A DNA stretch of 64,000 nt from the NCBI GenBank assembly GCA_030734395.1, contig JAUZTG010000029.1, positions 4,650,001 to 4,714,000 on the forward strand. The letters run 5' to 3'. The notes below the pieces were generated by a model. The model saw nothing but the letters and a program-made list of their open reading frames with translations, was not told the origin of the DNA and searched no databases. Origin of the DNA: Sarocladium kiliense (Eukaryota > Ascomycota > Sordariomycetes > Hypocreales > Sarocladiaceae). Positions 1-10,555 of this stretch are shown here, in pieces. The position numbers were made by a program, and so were the translations under genes. Every line of letters starts with the position of its first letter. Position 1 is the first letter of the stretch.

Positions 1-1472
1 GAGAAAGGCGGTGTAGTTATAGGTATATACGACATCAGAAAAGGCGATAACCTGATCTCACAGCTCTACTAGCATGCAATGTAGACAATCTGTGCACTCA
101 ATGTCCCTAAGGCAGGCGGAGAGTCACATTTGCATGTAACAAGCCGCATACAGGCACGACCTGAGACGCGGGTTTCAGGTAGTATTAGATGATCAGAGCG
201 AGGCGACTCTGTGTTTACGGGAGGACGCTTTGACATTCCAGGAATAGTGATGATCGACAGGAACGTGGGCGAAGATCATAAGAAAAGACAAGCTATCATC
301 CTTTTCCTCTCATACTACGTTAGCTAAGGGAAATAAAAGTGATGAGACAGCTCGTGCCGAGAAATTGCCAAGCAACAAGCCTATCATCATATCATATTAA
401 ATTTACCAGGATTTAAGGTTATCGAACAGGCAAGAGCATTCGGAAGCCTTTAGAAGATTCAGTCGAGAGCTTCAATGAATGAGCGACTCGGTCCCTACAG
501 TATCGTCAATGTGGAACATCGCAAGATTGGCGCACGACCACCGAAGCTCCATTCTCTAAGATTTCATATTTGAAAAGGTCTGACTGTTTAGCTCCCAAGA
601 TCCTTCTACAAAGGCTGGGTTAGGGTGGCATTAGCTTCTTGGCCAGGAGGGAACTTGGTGTCTCAGACCTGCCCGATTCGGCAATGCGCCGGGTGTTAGC
701 ATGCTCTTGGCTTCGCCGGCGTTACTGGTGCATGTCTGTTACTAGAGGGGTAATGGTTGCTTACATCAAAGAATCGGACGCATGCCTAGCCATATAGTTA
801 CATACATCTGTTGTGCTATCATTGGCCGCGCAACAGATCAACTTTGAGATGAAAGTGGGTTATCGTTCGGCATGGCAGAGACTAATGATGATTAGTTGCA
901 CATTAAACCCTGCCCTCCTCCATTACCATCAGCTCGATAGGGGCCACAACTAACAGAAATATAGTCAAGCCTCGTTGCAACGGTGGTCCAACATACATAC
1001 CACAATAGAGATGGTACGTTTCGGCCTCGTTATTTGGCTATCTTTCCCCCGAGGCAAGTAGAAGTTCTGTGAACAATTGGAAGGAATGCTGCTTTGAGTA
1101 TTATCTGTGGAACGCCAGGGAACATCGTGCCTCGAGAAGTCAAGCACGGGGAAGTCACCTATGTAACAACACCAGGCTTATGTACCAAACTTCTATCGTA
1201 ACCTTGTGAAAGGCTCTATTAAATCTGCCTGCAACATTTAAGTATAAAACGAGCCATCTTACCTGGAACCCTGTTTTCTTCTGCATCCTAATACCATCAA
1301 TCATAAGACTATTACATTCTGCAATATTCTTTTCTTCACAATCTAGGAGCTGAACCTCCTTGTCTTGCAGATATTTTATAACAACCCTTCATTGCACTGA
1401 TCAAGATCCTTTGAGAGAAGACTTGTGCATAACTCCGTCTTTCGAGCAAAATATTCACCAATCCGAAGCAAC
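1..1472. other. Intergenic, no gene recognised
   Basis: Only short ORFs occur on both strands, with no recognisable domain, splice-consistent exon chain or RNA gene. The right part is the promoter and leader of the secreted oxidase that follows. Confidence 0.6.
1243..1249 (+). promoter_or_regulatory. TATA box of the LPMO-like gene
   Basis: A TATAAAA match lies about 225 bp before the ATG at 1473. Pyrimidine-rich leader sequence follows it, as is usual for strongly expressed fungal secreted-enzyme genes. The assignment rests on position and motif only. Confidence 0.5.
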
Positions 1473-2144
1473 ATGAAGACTTTCGCCACTATCACAGCGA
1501 TGCTTGGACTGGTTGCTGCCCACATGGAAATGAGCAACCCGCCTGCTTTCCGCTCTAGGCACAACCCCCACACTACCAACATTGACTATAACCTTGTCGA
1601 CCCTCTTGCTGCAGATGGATCGAACTACCCCTGCAAGGGTTATCACAGTCTGTTCAACACACCTCAGGGTGCCTCTGTTGCAACCTGGCAGCCAGGCTCA
1701 CAGCAAACTCTTTCTATCATTGGTGGCGCTACCCATAACGGCGGCTCATGCCAAGCCTCGCTGTCCTACGATGGCGGCAGCTCCTGGAAGGTTATTAAAA
1801 GCTGGATCGGCAACTGCCCGCTGAAGCAGAACTGGCCTTTCACCGTCCCTAGCGATGCTCCTAGTGGCGAAGCCATGTTTGCCTGGAGCTGGCATAATAA
1901 CATTGGTAATCGGGAGATGTATATGAATTGCGCGCACGTTACTATTAGCGGGAATAATGGTGGCTCTCTGAGCGGGCGGCCGGATATCTTCGTCGCTAAT
2001 GTCGGCAGCAAGGGTAATAACTGCAAGACCGTCGAGGGCTCCGATGTCCTCTACCCTAATCCCGGCCCTGAAGTCGAGAATACGAGCAGCAGGACCGCTC
2101 CCCCGGTTTGCGGTGGCAAGGTGGCCCGAGGTCTCCGTGTTTAA
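1473..2144 (+). CDS. Secreted AA11-like lytic polysaccharide monooxygenase
   Basis: This single-exon gene encodes 223 aa. The ATG at 1473 was chosen because the open frame upstream to 1425 begins with GTG, not ATG. Residues 1-16 are a signal peptide (MKTFATITAMLGLVAA), and cleavage leaves His17 as the mature N-terminus, as a copper histidine brace requires. A second histidine is His88 in ATHNGGSCQ, and an axial tyrosine is Tyr150 in GNREMYMNC. This arrangement matches chitin-active AA11 copper monooxygenases. Cysteines at 54, 93, 115, 153, 184 and 213 fit three disulfides. There is no C-terminal carbohydrate-binding module, so it is shorter than many family members. The expected role is oxidative cleavage of chitin or a related polysaccharide outside the cell. 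The family is fairly sure; the substrate is inferred. Confidence 0.85.
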   Translation: MKTFATITAMLGLVAAHMEMSNPPAFRSRHNPHTTNIDYNLVDPLAADGSNYPCKGYHSLFNTPQGASVATWQPGSQQTLSIIGGATHNGGSCQASLSYDGGSSWKVIKSWIGNCPLKQNWPFTVPSDAPSGEAMFAWSWHNNIGNREMYMNCAHVTISGNNGGSLSGRPDIFVANVGSKGNNCKTVEGSDVLYPNPGPEVENTSSRTAPPVCGGKVARGLRV

Positions 2145-4057
2145 GGTGCAGACCTGATGCAGGATATAGATAGTGTTAGGAGATTTATTGAAGATTATTT
2201 AACACCTGGATTTCTCTACATTATATATATTTCTGTCCATCGTACAACAAGCATTATCTGCCTATTTATTAATCAGTAAAGCTTGACCAGAGGCAAGATC
2301 TCGAGAAAGCGCTGTTGGTGCCGTTCAGTATTGCAGAAAATGCCGTCGTTTTTGGCGGTCGAGACAGTGAGGGGCAATGGGAGTGAGAGGATACGATATA
2401 CATCAGCTCCTATAATTGGGCCCCTCCTGCTAGTGCCCATATTGCCCTGCGAAGGCGCTTGCTCGGTGGCCGTTGATTTTAATCACTAGCGGACAGGATA
2501 TAGGTTCTCGTTATTAGAGAACGGTATTAGGAACCTAAATGGAGGCGACAAAATGGCGACCGTCCTGCTGCTTTTGCATTGTTTGCTCTCTTAGTCTTCT
2601 CTTTTATGAGCCGTGAAGGACTACGGGATTCCAGACGAGCCCCCTCGACTGCCTCGTGGCCATGCTTAGAGCCATCATCCGCCGCTGCATCAGGTGCGAC
2701 GCCTGGAAGGATCCCAAATAGCCATCCCGCCCTTTTCATGCTCACTGATTTGCTCTGGAGCCTTGATCACCTCCGCTGGTTGGTGGCCAAACGCGAGGGA
2801 AACGGCCTCCTTGATTGGCGCCTTTGTAAATTGTTCCTCAAATTCTCCTCGTCACCGTACTTGATCATAAATATCTCGGACATTAATAAATCTTCCGGAC
2901 CAGAAATGTGCTTAGCCGGAACAAAGTAGTAGATACTCCACATGCGCAGAGGCGGGTCGGACATGATGGAGGGCACGAATCAATAAAAGTGATGACCCGA
3001 GGGTAGCCACTAGGCAAGAGTTCACGGTATGCGGCTCGTCTGTGACAAGTGATGCGGGCGAAGTGAAATCGAGGTATAGTGCCTGGGGGTTTTCTATTAT
3101 TCAATGTGCTTATTATGTTCGTGGAGTGATGGGCGTGGATTAAATACCTCAAACGCAGCTGACATTCGCAAAGAAGGAACCTGTAACCTGAATTTGGGAT
3201 GCAAGCCGAAATACGAACCCTTTCTGGGTCCAGTTAATCGTCTTGATCAAGCATTAATAAACGTAATTTTCCGGCGGCATGTAACCCTACGGATGTCGGG
3301 TTCCTCGAAAATCTGATTCTAGAACAACACGGGACAATCAATGCCCGACCGCCCGTAAGCCTTTGGCAGGATCTTACCAGGCCGAGAAAGTATACGGATA
3401 CTTGAACCTTGACCAACCGGTCTACTCGGGGCTTAGAAACAGGGGTCCTCGGGGCTGCTTAGCCACGACACGCCTACGAGCGATCAACAAGCGTCGAGCC
3501 TTTAGAAATGGGGCCGATCGTAGTTCGTAGGCAAAAGGTATTGTTTTCAAGCTGTGTCGACAGGACGGAGGCGCTAAGATATCTTAATTACTAAGCAGAT
3601 TATAGGTCCATAGAAACTATGTAGACAGCTAATATGGTGATAGTAATCTCTGTCTTTGACTCAATTTAACAGATGAAGCTGTGGCCCCCCCAGTTGATAT
3701 CGGTCCTTTGAGAAAGTAAAGAGAAAGGTTACAGGTAGCTGCCCGGCTAGTTTATTGTACCGCTGACTCTTGGCAAGTTCTTTAACTTCATTCCGGCTCC
3801 CGGAACATAGTTACACCGTCTTATGATGAGATAGTTGTGATTTCTTAGAAAGATTACAGAGCAAGTCACAAAAGGCAGGTGTTTACACAACCGCAACCTT
3901 GCACCACTGAAACGAAGCTACTATTAAGTATATAAGGGGCATTAATATCACCGATTCACCAGTTTTTATTCCAGTCCTCTCGTCTAACAGGACGCAGACC
4001 AGCAGCATAGCACCGAGCAAGGAGATAGACGCTACAGTTACGAAAATAACCGCCAAC
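2145..4057. other. Intergenic, no gene recognised
   Basis: Short ORFs of up to about 190 codons are present, but none has a recognisable motif or flanking splice signals. The minus-strand ORF at 3883-4443 is the shadow of the spliced gene on the plus strand. The last 200 bp serve as the promoter and leader of that gene. Confidence 0.55.
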
Positions 4058-4604
4058 ATGAAGTTTATCACTCTCATCGCAGCCGCCTTCCTTCCCCTTG
4101 CCACTCTAGCCGCACCATTCGCTGACGGCGAGACCGATGCCTTTATCCTCAAGGACAGGGATATCAGCGTCGACGATAGTAATGGAGCTGGAATCTTCAG
4201 CAGGGCAGCGCAGAACTGCAAGATCATTGGGGACTCTGCTACAGTCAACTGCCGCTCTGGAGCGAGTACCAGCTCCGACGCCGTATATACGGTGAGAAAA
4301 GGTGACACGTACAAATTTACCTGCGTCAAGACCGGCGAGTGCGTCACTATCGGCGGCAAGACAAACTGGTAAGTTTGGTCGAGTAGCATCAAGAGGTTCA
4401 GAATTCTAGAGCTAAAGTTGCCACAGTGGTTGGCACAAAACAACGTATAAGAAATGCTATATCAACCAGCAATGCAGCACGCATAGCTGCTATGTCAGCG
4501 GTCACTACACTGACAGCAAGTGCACTCAGGGTTAGTTAATATGCAACTTTGAGCAATCACAACGAAGCTAACGACGTGACATAGCGAATCTCGGCTGGTG
4601 CTAG
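4058..4604 (+). CDS. Small secreted cysteine-rich protein, effector-like
   Basis: Three exons (4058-4368, 4427-4530, 4585-4604) encode 144 aa. Intron 1 is GTAAGT...CCACAG (58 nt). Intron 2 is GTTAGT...CATAG (54 nt), with a perfect GCTAAC branch site. Reading only the first frame gives a false 104-aa product that stops inside intron 1. Residues 1-18 are a signal peptide. The mature part has ten cysteines: four from exon 1, five in exon 2 or across its first junction, and one in the GWC carboxy end. The even count supports the splicing model. The VNCRSGAS...VRKGDTYKF stretch resembles a small bacterial-SH3-like (SH3b) fold seen in fungal secreted proteins, which is an inference. The gene sits about 0.6 kb from the start of the RIP-degraded AT-rich block, a typical setting for effector candidates. 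No function is claimed. Confidence 0.8.
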
Positions 4605-5822
4605 ATGGATGATCGAACCCTAAATAACTACGCTCCGAAGGCTTAATGGAGAACGAAGGGGCATTGGATCATCCTGCTCGGTTAAGTCATTAGTCAAAGT
4701 AAAGTTGTATTAGACTCGGTTATGAATTATAAACCCCTGCTCTTCCTTGAATGAGCTAGTTAGTTATGAATATATAGCCAGGCCAAACACGTCGCTTACA
4801 GGTTAATAACATCGTAGAGAGAGGAATCCAGAGTTTGGCAAGTATTAGTAGCCTGTGTGGCCTGGTCCATGCGTCTACTTCTAATCTCTATAATTAGACA
4901 GTAATATCATATATCTATAACGTATATTCGCTCTTTTTGTGAGTCCGAAGAACGTGTCTGCCCGGCATCCCATTTTCATGCTATAATTATTGAAAAGACG
5001 TTTAGGGAGCCCAGCGTATGTTCTTCAGCTGGCGACCAACTTGCTACCAGAGCGGCCTTTTGATTCGGTAGTAATCATCAGCCTGGAGAAACCCACCCAT
5101 ATTCTGATATATAGTGGTCGACGATATGTGTGTCTAAAAGACTCCCTAGATGCCCTTGAGAATAATAATTTATCTTTCTCTACGATTACCTAGGTGTACT
5201 TATTATATATTCTTAACGACTTATAGATATAAGTTATGAAAAGTATTACAAAGTAAATTTATAAGAAATTAAATTAAGAATATAAATTATTAAAATACTT
5301 AAAGAATAGGTTATTTAGTCCTTTAAAATTGAAATCTTTAAGATTTAGGTTTATATTTAAGTTCTATCTAAGCTATCTTGCTATAGCTTTTTTATATAAA
5401 GTAGATAAAAAGAGATAAATAAAAAGGAATAAAGAGAGGAGTTATAAAAAAGAGAGATAAAAAGAGATAAAAAAAAGAGATAGAGAGAGATAAAAAGACA
5501 TAAAAAGAGATAAAGAGAGATAAAAAGAGATAAAATAAATAAGGAAAAAGAGAAAGATAAAAATAATAGATTAGAAATTTGAATTATTATAAATTTAAAT
5601 AAATATTATATTACTATAAATTTAAAATGTATTCTTTTATTAAATCATTAATTAATATAAATAATAATTTAAAATTATAATTAAAGCTTTTATATTTTTA
5701 TTACATTTTTAGGGTTTCATTATATAGCATTTTAATTAAGATTCTTAGTAATTATATAAGTGAATTATGTAAAGCCCTTTAAAGATAAGTAATTTAAATA
5801 TTAATTAATATATATATAACTA
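4605..5822. other. Intergenic, grading into AT-rich DNA
   Basis: No gene is recognised. From about 5200 the base composition changes sharply to A+T. A purine-rich tract of repeated AGAGATAAA-like units spans about 5400-5575. Confidence 0.6.
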
Positions 5823-5848
5823 ACGTACTTTATCACCGAGCGACACAC
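5823..5848 (+). repeat. Left terminal inverted repeat of the transposon
   Basis: The 26 bp beginning ACGTACTTTATCACC match the reverse complement of 7640-7665 at 25 of 26 positions. Confidence 0.92.
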
Positions 5849-5862
5849 TTCTTCGTTATCTC

Positions 5863-7519
5863 ATGCCCTTCCACCTTCCACCTCTAATTCCTCCCCCACC
5901 TAAAATAGAAACACCTAATAAAGACAGGAGCATTAACTTAGCCATTAAGGCTATTCAACAACACTCCTCTTTAAGTATTCGACGCGCTGCAAAGCTATAC
6001 AACATCAGCTATATATGCTAGGTCGTAGAATAAAGGGTACAACTCCGCGACGCGATAGCCCGCCCAACTCTACGAAATTAACAGAGCTAAAAGAGAAGGT
6101 AATTATTAAGAGGATAATCAACCTGGACTCTCGATCATGCTCCCCTCGGATTAATAGTGTGGCCGTAATAGCGAATCTTCTTCTTGGAGCGCGTAGCGCA
6201 TTACTAGTTAGGAAGCTCTGGCCTTACCGCTTTATTACGCGATATAAAGAGCTTAAAATATATCAAGTCTGGAGGTATGACTATAAGAGAGCCTTGTGCG
6301 AAGATCCAACCGCGATAAACACGTGGTTCTCTCTTATAAAGAACACAGTCACGAAATACGGCATCAGCGATGAAGACATCTATAACTTTGACGAGACCGG
6401 CTTTCAGATAGGCGTTATCTCGGCCAGAATAGTTGTGATAAGCTCCGAAAGGGTCTCAAACACAAAACTGATGCAGCCTGGCAATCGAGAATGGGCAACA
6501 GTGATCCAGGGCGTTAGGGGCACGGGTTTCTGTGTTCCGCCGTTCGTTATGCTTGCCGGCAAATATCACCTCTCGAGCTGGTACGAAGACAGCTCTCTAC
6601 CACGCGACTAGGTCATCACAACATCTCAAAACGGCTAGCCAATAAATGAAATTAGTCTGGATTGGATTCGGCATTTCAACAAGCATACCTTATCACTCAC
6701 AGTTAGCAGATATCGGCTGCTTATGCTAGATGGCTATAAAAGTCACTAATCCGTCAAATTCAACGAGTATTACAAAGAGAAGGACATCATTCCACTTTAC
6801 ATACCTCCTCACTCATCTCACATGCTCCAGCCTCTTAATATTAGCTGTTTTAGGCCGCTAAAGAAAGCGTATAGTCAGGAAATTAAGGAGAAGATGCGCG
6901 CAGGTATAACCCACATCTCAAAGGAAGACTTCTTTCCAGCGTTTTATAAGGCATTCTAAAAGGCAATCACAAAAAAAACATCCTCGGGGGTTTCCGAGGC
7001 TCAGGGCTTTTGCCTCATAACCCGGAATCTGTTCTCTCAAAGCTAGATGTGAAGTTTAAGACGCCAACGCCTCCAAGCACCTCCTCTAGCTTGCCTGAGC
7101 CTTGGACTTCCTAAACGCTAATAAACACCATAGAAGCTATTTCGTAGTCTACCTTGCTCAAGGATAGGATCTCACGTCATCAAGGAAGCTCGCTAATATT
7201 AATTTTTAAAGGCATTAATCATCTAGTAAAGGGAGCACACATATTTATGCATCGAATAGCTCTTTTAGAGGCAGAGAATAAGACACTTCGAGCGATAAAT
7301 AACACCCTAAGCTGATGTTAAAGAGCAAAAAAACAACGACTCAGGGATAGCGGAGCTATGTTTGTAGCTGATGGACAGGATCAAATAGCTCAGATTAAGG
7401 CTGATGTGTAGATAAAGCAGGAAACGCAGCAGAGGAGTGGTCACAAGGCTCGGGTGGAAACGAAGCCCCGGCGCTGTGGAACGTGTAGAAATACTAGGCA
7501 TAATGTAAGAACCTATTAA
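5863..7519 (+). pseudogene. Fot1/pogo-like transposase, RIP-inactivated
   Basis: The frame starts at the ATG at 5863 with a CENP-B/psq-type helix-turn-helix segment (AIQQHSSLSIRRAAKLYNIS). It is frameshifted near 6013-6020, then continues in the frame open from 6015. YNFDETGFQ carries the first catalytic Asp, and MLDGYKSH (about 6723-6746) the second. The third should be in PLD, but the sequence reads PLN at 6831-6839. In-frame stops lie at 6609, 6636, 6747 and 6957. The first two look like Trp-to-stop changes and the next two like Gln-to-stop changes. A second frameshift falls in the A-run near 6970. The C-terminus ends in a CX2CX4HX4-type zinc knuckle (RRCGTCRNTRHN) whose last Cys reads Tyr. 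All of these fit RIP transitions, and the gene is dead. Confidence 0.9.
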
Positions 7520-7622
7520 GTGGTTATCTTATCTGCTGATAAAGATATTAGCGACTAGCTTTTGTGATTTTTTTGTCTTGTTGTTGAGTTATTTGCTTGC
7601 GTTGAACGATTATTACGATGAG

Positions 7623-7656
7623 GTGTGTCGCTCGGTGATGTGTGTCGTTCGGTGAT
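7623..7656. repeat. 17-bp tandem duplication at the right transposon end
   Basis: Two adjacent copies of GTGTGTCGYTCGGTGAT (7623-7639 and 7640-7656) differ at one base. The outer copy is part of the right inverted repeat. The inner copy matches the left inverted repeat exactly over this stretch, and the left end has only one copy. Confidence 0.85.
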
Positions 7657-7665
7657 AAAGTACGT
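7640..7665 (-). repeat. Right terminal inverted repeat of the transposon
   Basis: This is the mate of 5823-5848. The single mismatch is a C/T difference inside GTCGYTCGG, again the transition type expected from RIP. Confidence 0.92.
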
Positions 7666-8224
7666 TATATATTTTATAGATTTTATATAAATAACCCTAA
7701 GATAAAATAATTAATCTCTATAGCTAGCTACCCTATAACAAAATAAACTATACCATAATAATCAGCGTAAAAAACGCTGTATAAAATATTTTAGTGCGAA
7801 TCTTATTTTATGGATCCACATTAAATTATAGAACTTCCTATAAGCTTAAAGTTAGGAAGTTTCCGAGATCTAAACTTCAGACTTAAATTACTTAATAAGT
7901 TATAAATATATATATAATTTAAAATATATATTAAATACGCCTTTTTTAGCTCTTTTCACTAATTTTTATCCTAGTTAAATCTATTAACTTCTTATTAACT
8001 AATTAATAAGTTTATTTAACCTTTAAAAAACCCCTTACTTATATTATTATAAATTTTTCCTAACACTAATCTACGTCCTTTAAACCTAAGATTCAAAGCT
8101 TAAAAAGCAGTAATTTTACGCTTTTTAATAATATAAATAATAATTCTTAATAATAAGATTTAAAGAAGGAATAAATATAAATAAATAATAAAAGTCACTT
8201 AATTTTAAAAATAAATAACTTAGT

Positions 8225-8244
8225 TATTTATTTATTTATTTATT
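8225..8244. repeat. TTTA microsatellite
   Basis: About five tandem ATTT/TTTA units lie within the AT-rich block. Confidence 0.8.
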
Positions 8245-8252
8245 ATTATACT

Positions 8253-8278
8253 CCGCTGACCCTCTATAGGGTTGGCGG
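8253..8278. repeat. GC-rich imperfect palindrome in AT-rich DNA
   Basis: CCGCTGACCCT and AGGGTTGGCGG pair at 9 of 11 positions around a 4-base centre. Both mismatches are transition-type, as if an originally perfect palindrome had been hit by RIP. Confidence 0.6.
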
Positions 8279-8546
8279 TGCCTCTATCTGTAGTAGCTCG
8301 GGGGAAAACCTTATGAAATAGGATGAAAACCCCGTGCGAGCTTTTAAATTATTATTCTAACTTAATTATAAGTTTAAACAAGTTAAATAATATTAAATAA
8401 AGAAAATATTGTATTATATAATATTTTTTTAATTACTTTCTTCTAAAGATTCTAAGTATTAGACTAATAATAAATAGCTCTAATCTCTTGATTTAACTCT
8501 TACTATATGATGCTTTAGTATTATAGATGTAATGGGCTATCCCTAG

Positions 8547-8734
8547 TGTCACGGACAATTAGGTGCCAATAAGAGTTATGTATATTCTTAAGGAGTAGGA
8601 AGCTATTCATAGAGAGAGATGTGAGGGAAAGGGGTTACGCCATGTCTCCTCAGCCACACTGTGGCTAGGTCTCGTCACAAGCCCGTCCTCCTATCTCTTT
8701 GATGCCAGGCTGGGCTCAAGCCCAGACCATAACA
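8547..8734. mobile_element. Probable solo LTR of a gypsy-type retrotransposon
   Basis: This 188-bp GC-richer stretch begins TGTCACGG and ends CCATAACA, giving the TG...CA termini of LTRs. The two ends are inverted repeats (TGTCACGG against TGTTATGG) that differ by two C-to-T type changes. A short GC-rich inverted repeat (TGGGCT/AGCCCA) lies near the right end, a feature seen in some fungal LTRs. No clear 5-bp target duplication is seen (CCTAG against ATAGA), and no second LTR or internal polyprotein is present in the window. Confidence 0.5.
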
Positions 8735-8996
8735 ATAGATGAAATTAACTATTATATCTTGTTTTATTTTAAAGTAGAAGATTAAGTTATTTTCGTATAC
8801 TCATTACAGAAAAAATATGTAGTCATCTCATTCCACACTAGTATATTAAGTAGTCTGAAGTTAGACATCGGCCGCCGTACGCCTCAGCTGAATCTGATTT
8901 ATGCCTAACCTTCCTGCGCCGAGGTCTGCATGCCTGCTTCATCTGAAGCCACCTTCATCTACCATCGCTCAAGACAATCGACTAACACTTCTAGCC

Positions 8997-10555
8997 ATGG
9001 CGCATGAGAGTCGAAAGAGGAGAGTTGGAATTATTGGCGCCGGCGTGTCGGGCCTACGCTGTGCAACTGTGCTCCTTGAGCACGGCTGCGACGTTACTAT
9101 TATTGAAGCGAGAGATCGTCTTGGTGGCCGCATCACTCAGAGCAGTGCGATGGGCCCGTTGGACGTCGATGTCGGCGCGAACTGGGTGCATAGGTGAGGG
9201 ACCTGGGATGAGTAGTACAATGAGGAGGGTCTAGACGAGATCGCTAACTGACAGCCGGCAGCAAAGGCGAGAATCCCATCATCACGTTGGCACAGGAGAC
9301 CGGAACACCGCTGCACGTTTGGGAAGAGAATACTATAATGGTGGACAGCCAAGGTAAGATTCTGGATGCTGGAGTTGCCAATCTTGCCTTGAGGCGAGTC
9401 TGGGACATCCTCGAGGGCGCCATTGAGCGCAGCAACCAAGACTCTGCGAAGATAGAGCGCGATCTAAGCCTCTACGATGAATTCGCCGCCGTCACCCAAC
9501 AGCAGTTCGAAGGCGGTGAGATCAGCGACTACGAACGCCATCTGGTTCTCGGAATGGCTCAGATGTGGGGTGCGTATGTCGGTGACGGCGTGGAGAGGCA
9601 ATCAATGAAGTTTTTCTTCCTAGAAGACTGCATCCAAGGCGATGACTGCTTTATCCCGACCAACTATGAGAAGATTGTGGAGCGCATCGCAGCCCTGCCG
9701 CGAAGCCAGGCGCACATCATGCTCAACACTACCATGTTATCAGTCACCGGGGACACTGAAGGTGTTGACGTGACGACTTCCGGTGGCAGCAATGAACGCT
9801 TTGACGACGTCATTATCACAGTACCCTTGGGCTACCTCAAACGGCACAAGGATAGTATTAGTCCCTTGAATGCGCGCCTTTCCATGGCGATCGACCATAT
9901 CTCATACGGCCGCCTGGAGAAGGTCCTCATTGAGTTTCCTCACGCTTTCTGGGAACGGGCGAAGGAAACGGCGAGCCAACACAGGACTGGCGAAGCAAAT
10001 GACGAAGTACAAGATCGCGGCCACGGCATCAGTTTCATACATTGGCTTTCGCCGTCTTATGCCCCTGACACGAATCCTGGCAATTGGCGGCTGGAGGCTG
10101 TCAGTTTCAACGCGTTTGAAGCGCCGTTTCGCCGCAACATTTTGCTTTTTTACACCTTCGGCGACTGCTCGACCTATATCACTGGCAGCATTCGAGGTCT
10201 GGAGAAAGATGCCCGCGACGGCTGGTTGCGGCAGTTCTTCGAGCCCTATTACTCCAGACTGCCGAATTACAGGGCTGACGCCTGTGAACCGCTCCGCTTC
10301 CTGGCAACCGAATGGACCAACGACGAGTTCTCGGGTTTTGGTAGCTACTGCAACTTCCAGGTAGGGATGGAAGATGCCGCGCAGGATGTCGAGACGATCC
10401 GACTCGGGATGCCGGATCAACACATCTACTTTGCGGGAGAGCACACAGCCCCCTTTGACGGGCTTGGAACGGTCGCAGGCGCATACCAATCAGGAGAAGC
10501 TGTTGCGAAGAGAATCCTCGCCAGTGCGAGTGCGAGCGCTCATACAGAAGCTTAA
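8997..10555 (+). CDS. Flavin-containing amine oxidase, polyamine oxidase-like
   Basis: Two exons (8997-9193, 9262-10555) encode 496 aa. The 68-nt intron runs GTGAGG...GGCAG, with CTAAC as branch site. The ATG at 8997 is in good context (AGCCATGG); an in-frame ATG at 8901 would add 32 residues. A Rossmann FAD motif lies at residues 11-19 (GIIGAGVSG), followed by EARDRLGGRI and GANWVH. The C-terminal FAD motif is YFAGEHTAPFDGLGTVAGAYQSG. This is the layout of monoamine/polyamine oxidases and LSD1-type enzymes, and at about 500 aa it has no SWIRM domain. It should oxidise a C-N bond of an amine using FAD and O2, releasing H2O2. No signal peptide is evident, and no clear peroxisomal tripeptide is seen (it ends HTEA). 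The substrate cannot be read from the sequence. Confidence 0.9.

Larger units (their letters stand above)
5823..7665 (+). mobile_element. Fot1/pogo-type DNA transposon, inactive
   Basis: The 1843-bp element is flanked by the dinucleotide TA on both sides (5821-5822 and 7666-7667), the target duplication of Tc1/mariner-pogo elements. Its ends are 26-bp inverted repeats that differ at one position and begin ACGTACTTTATCACCGA. The size, the TA target site and one internal transposase gene fit the Fot1 class of fungal transposons. The transposase is broken by frameshifts and stops, so the copy is not autonomous. Its ends look intact and could in principle be recognised in trans. Confidence 0.92.
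5200..8880. other. RIP-type AT-rich block
   Basis: Outside the transposon and the LTR-like piece the DNA is dominated by TA, TTTA and AATA words and has no long ORF. Transition mutations of the CpA-to-TpA kind are visible in the embedded transposase gene, which points to repeat-induced point mutation as the cause. The transposon and the LTR-like piece are clearly less AT-rich than the DNA around them. This suggests they inserted into older, already mutated repeats. Confidence 0.75.
7668..8996. other. AT-rich intergenic DNA with LTR-like insert
   Basis: No gene is recognised. The stretch holds a TTTA microsatellite, a 26-bp palindrome and a GC-richer LTR-like piece, described separately. The last 150 bp act as the promoter of the amine oxidase gene. 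Confidence 0.6.

Noticed and set aside
2527..2929. Overlapping frames of 72 and 116 codons on opposite strands
   Set aside because: Neither has a motif or a credible start context. I could not relate them to a known family or relic.
4058..4372. A complete 104-aa protein ending at 4372
   Set aside because: The stop lies inside a GTAAGT donor. Splicing two introns gives a longer frame with an even number of cysteines.
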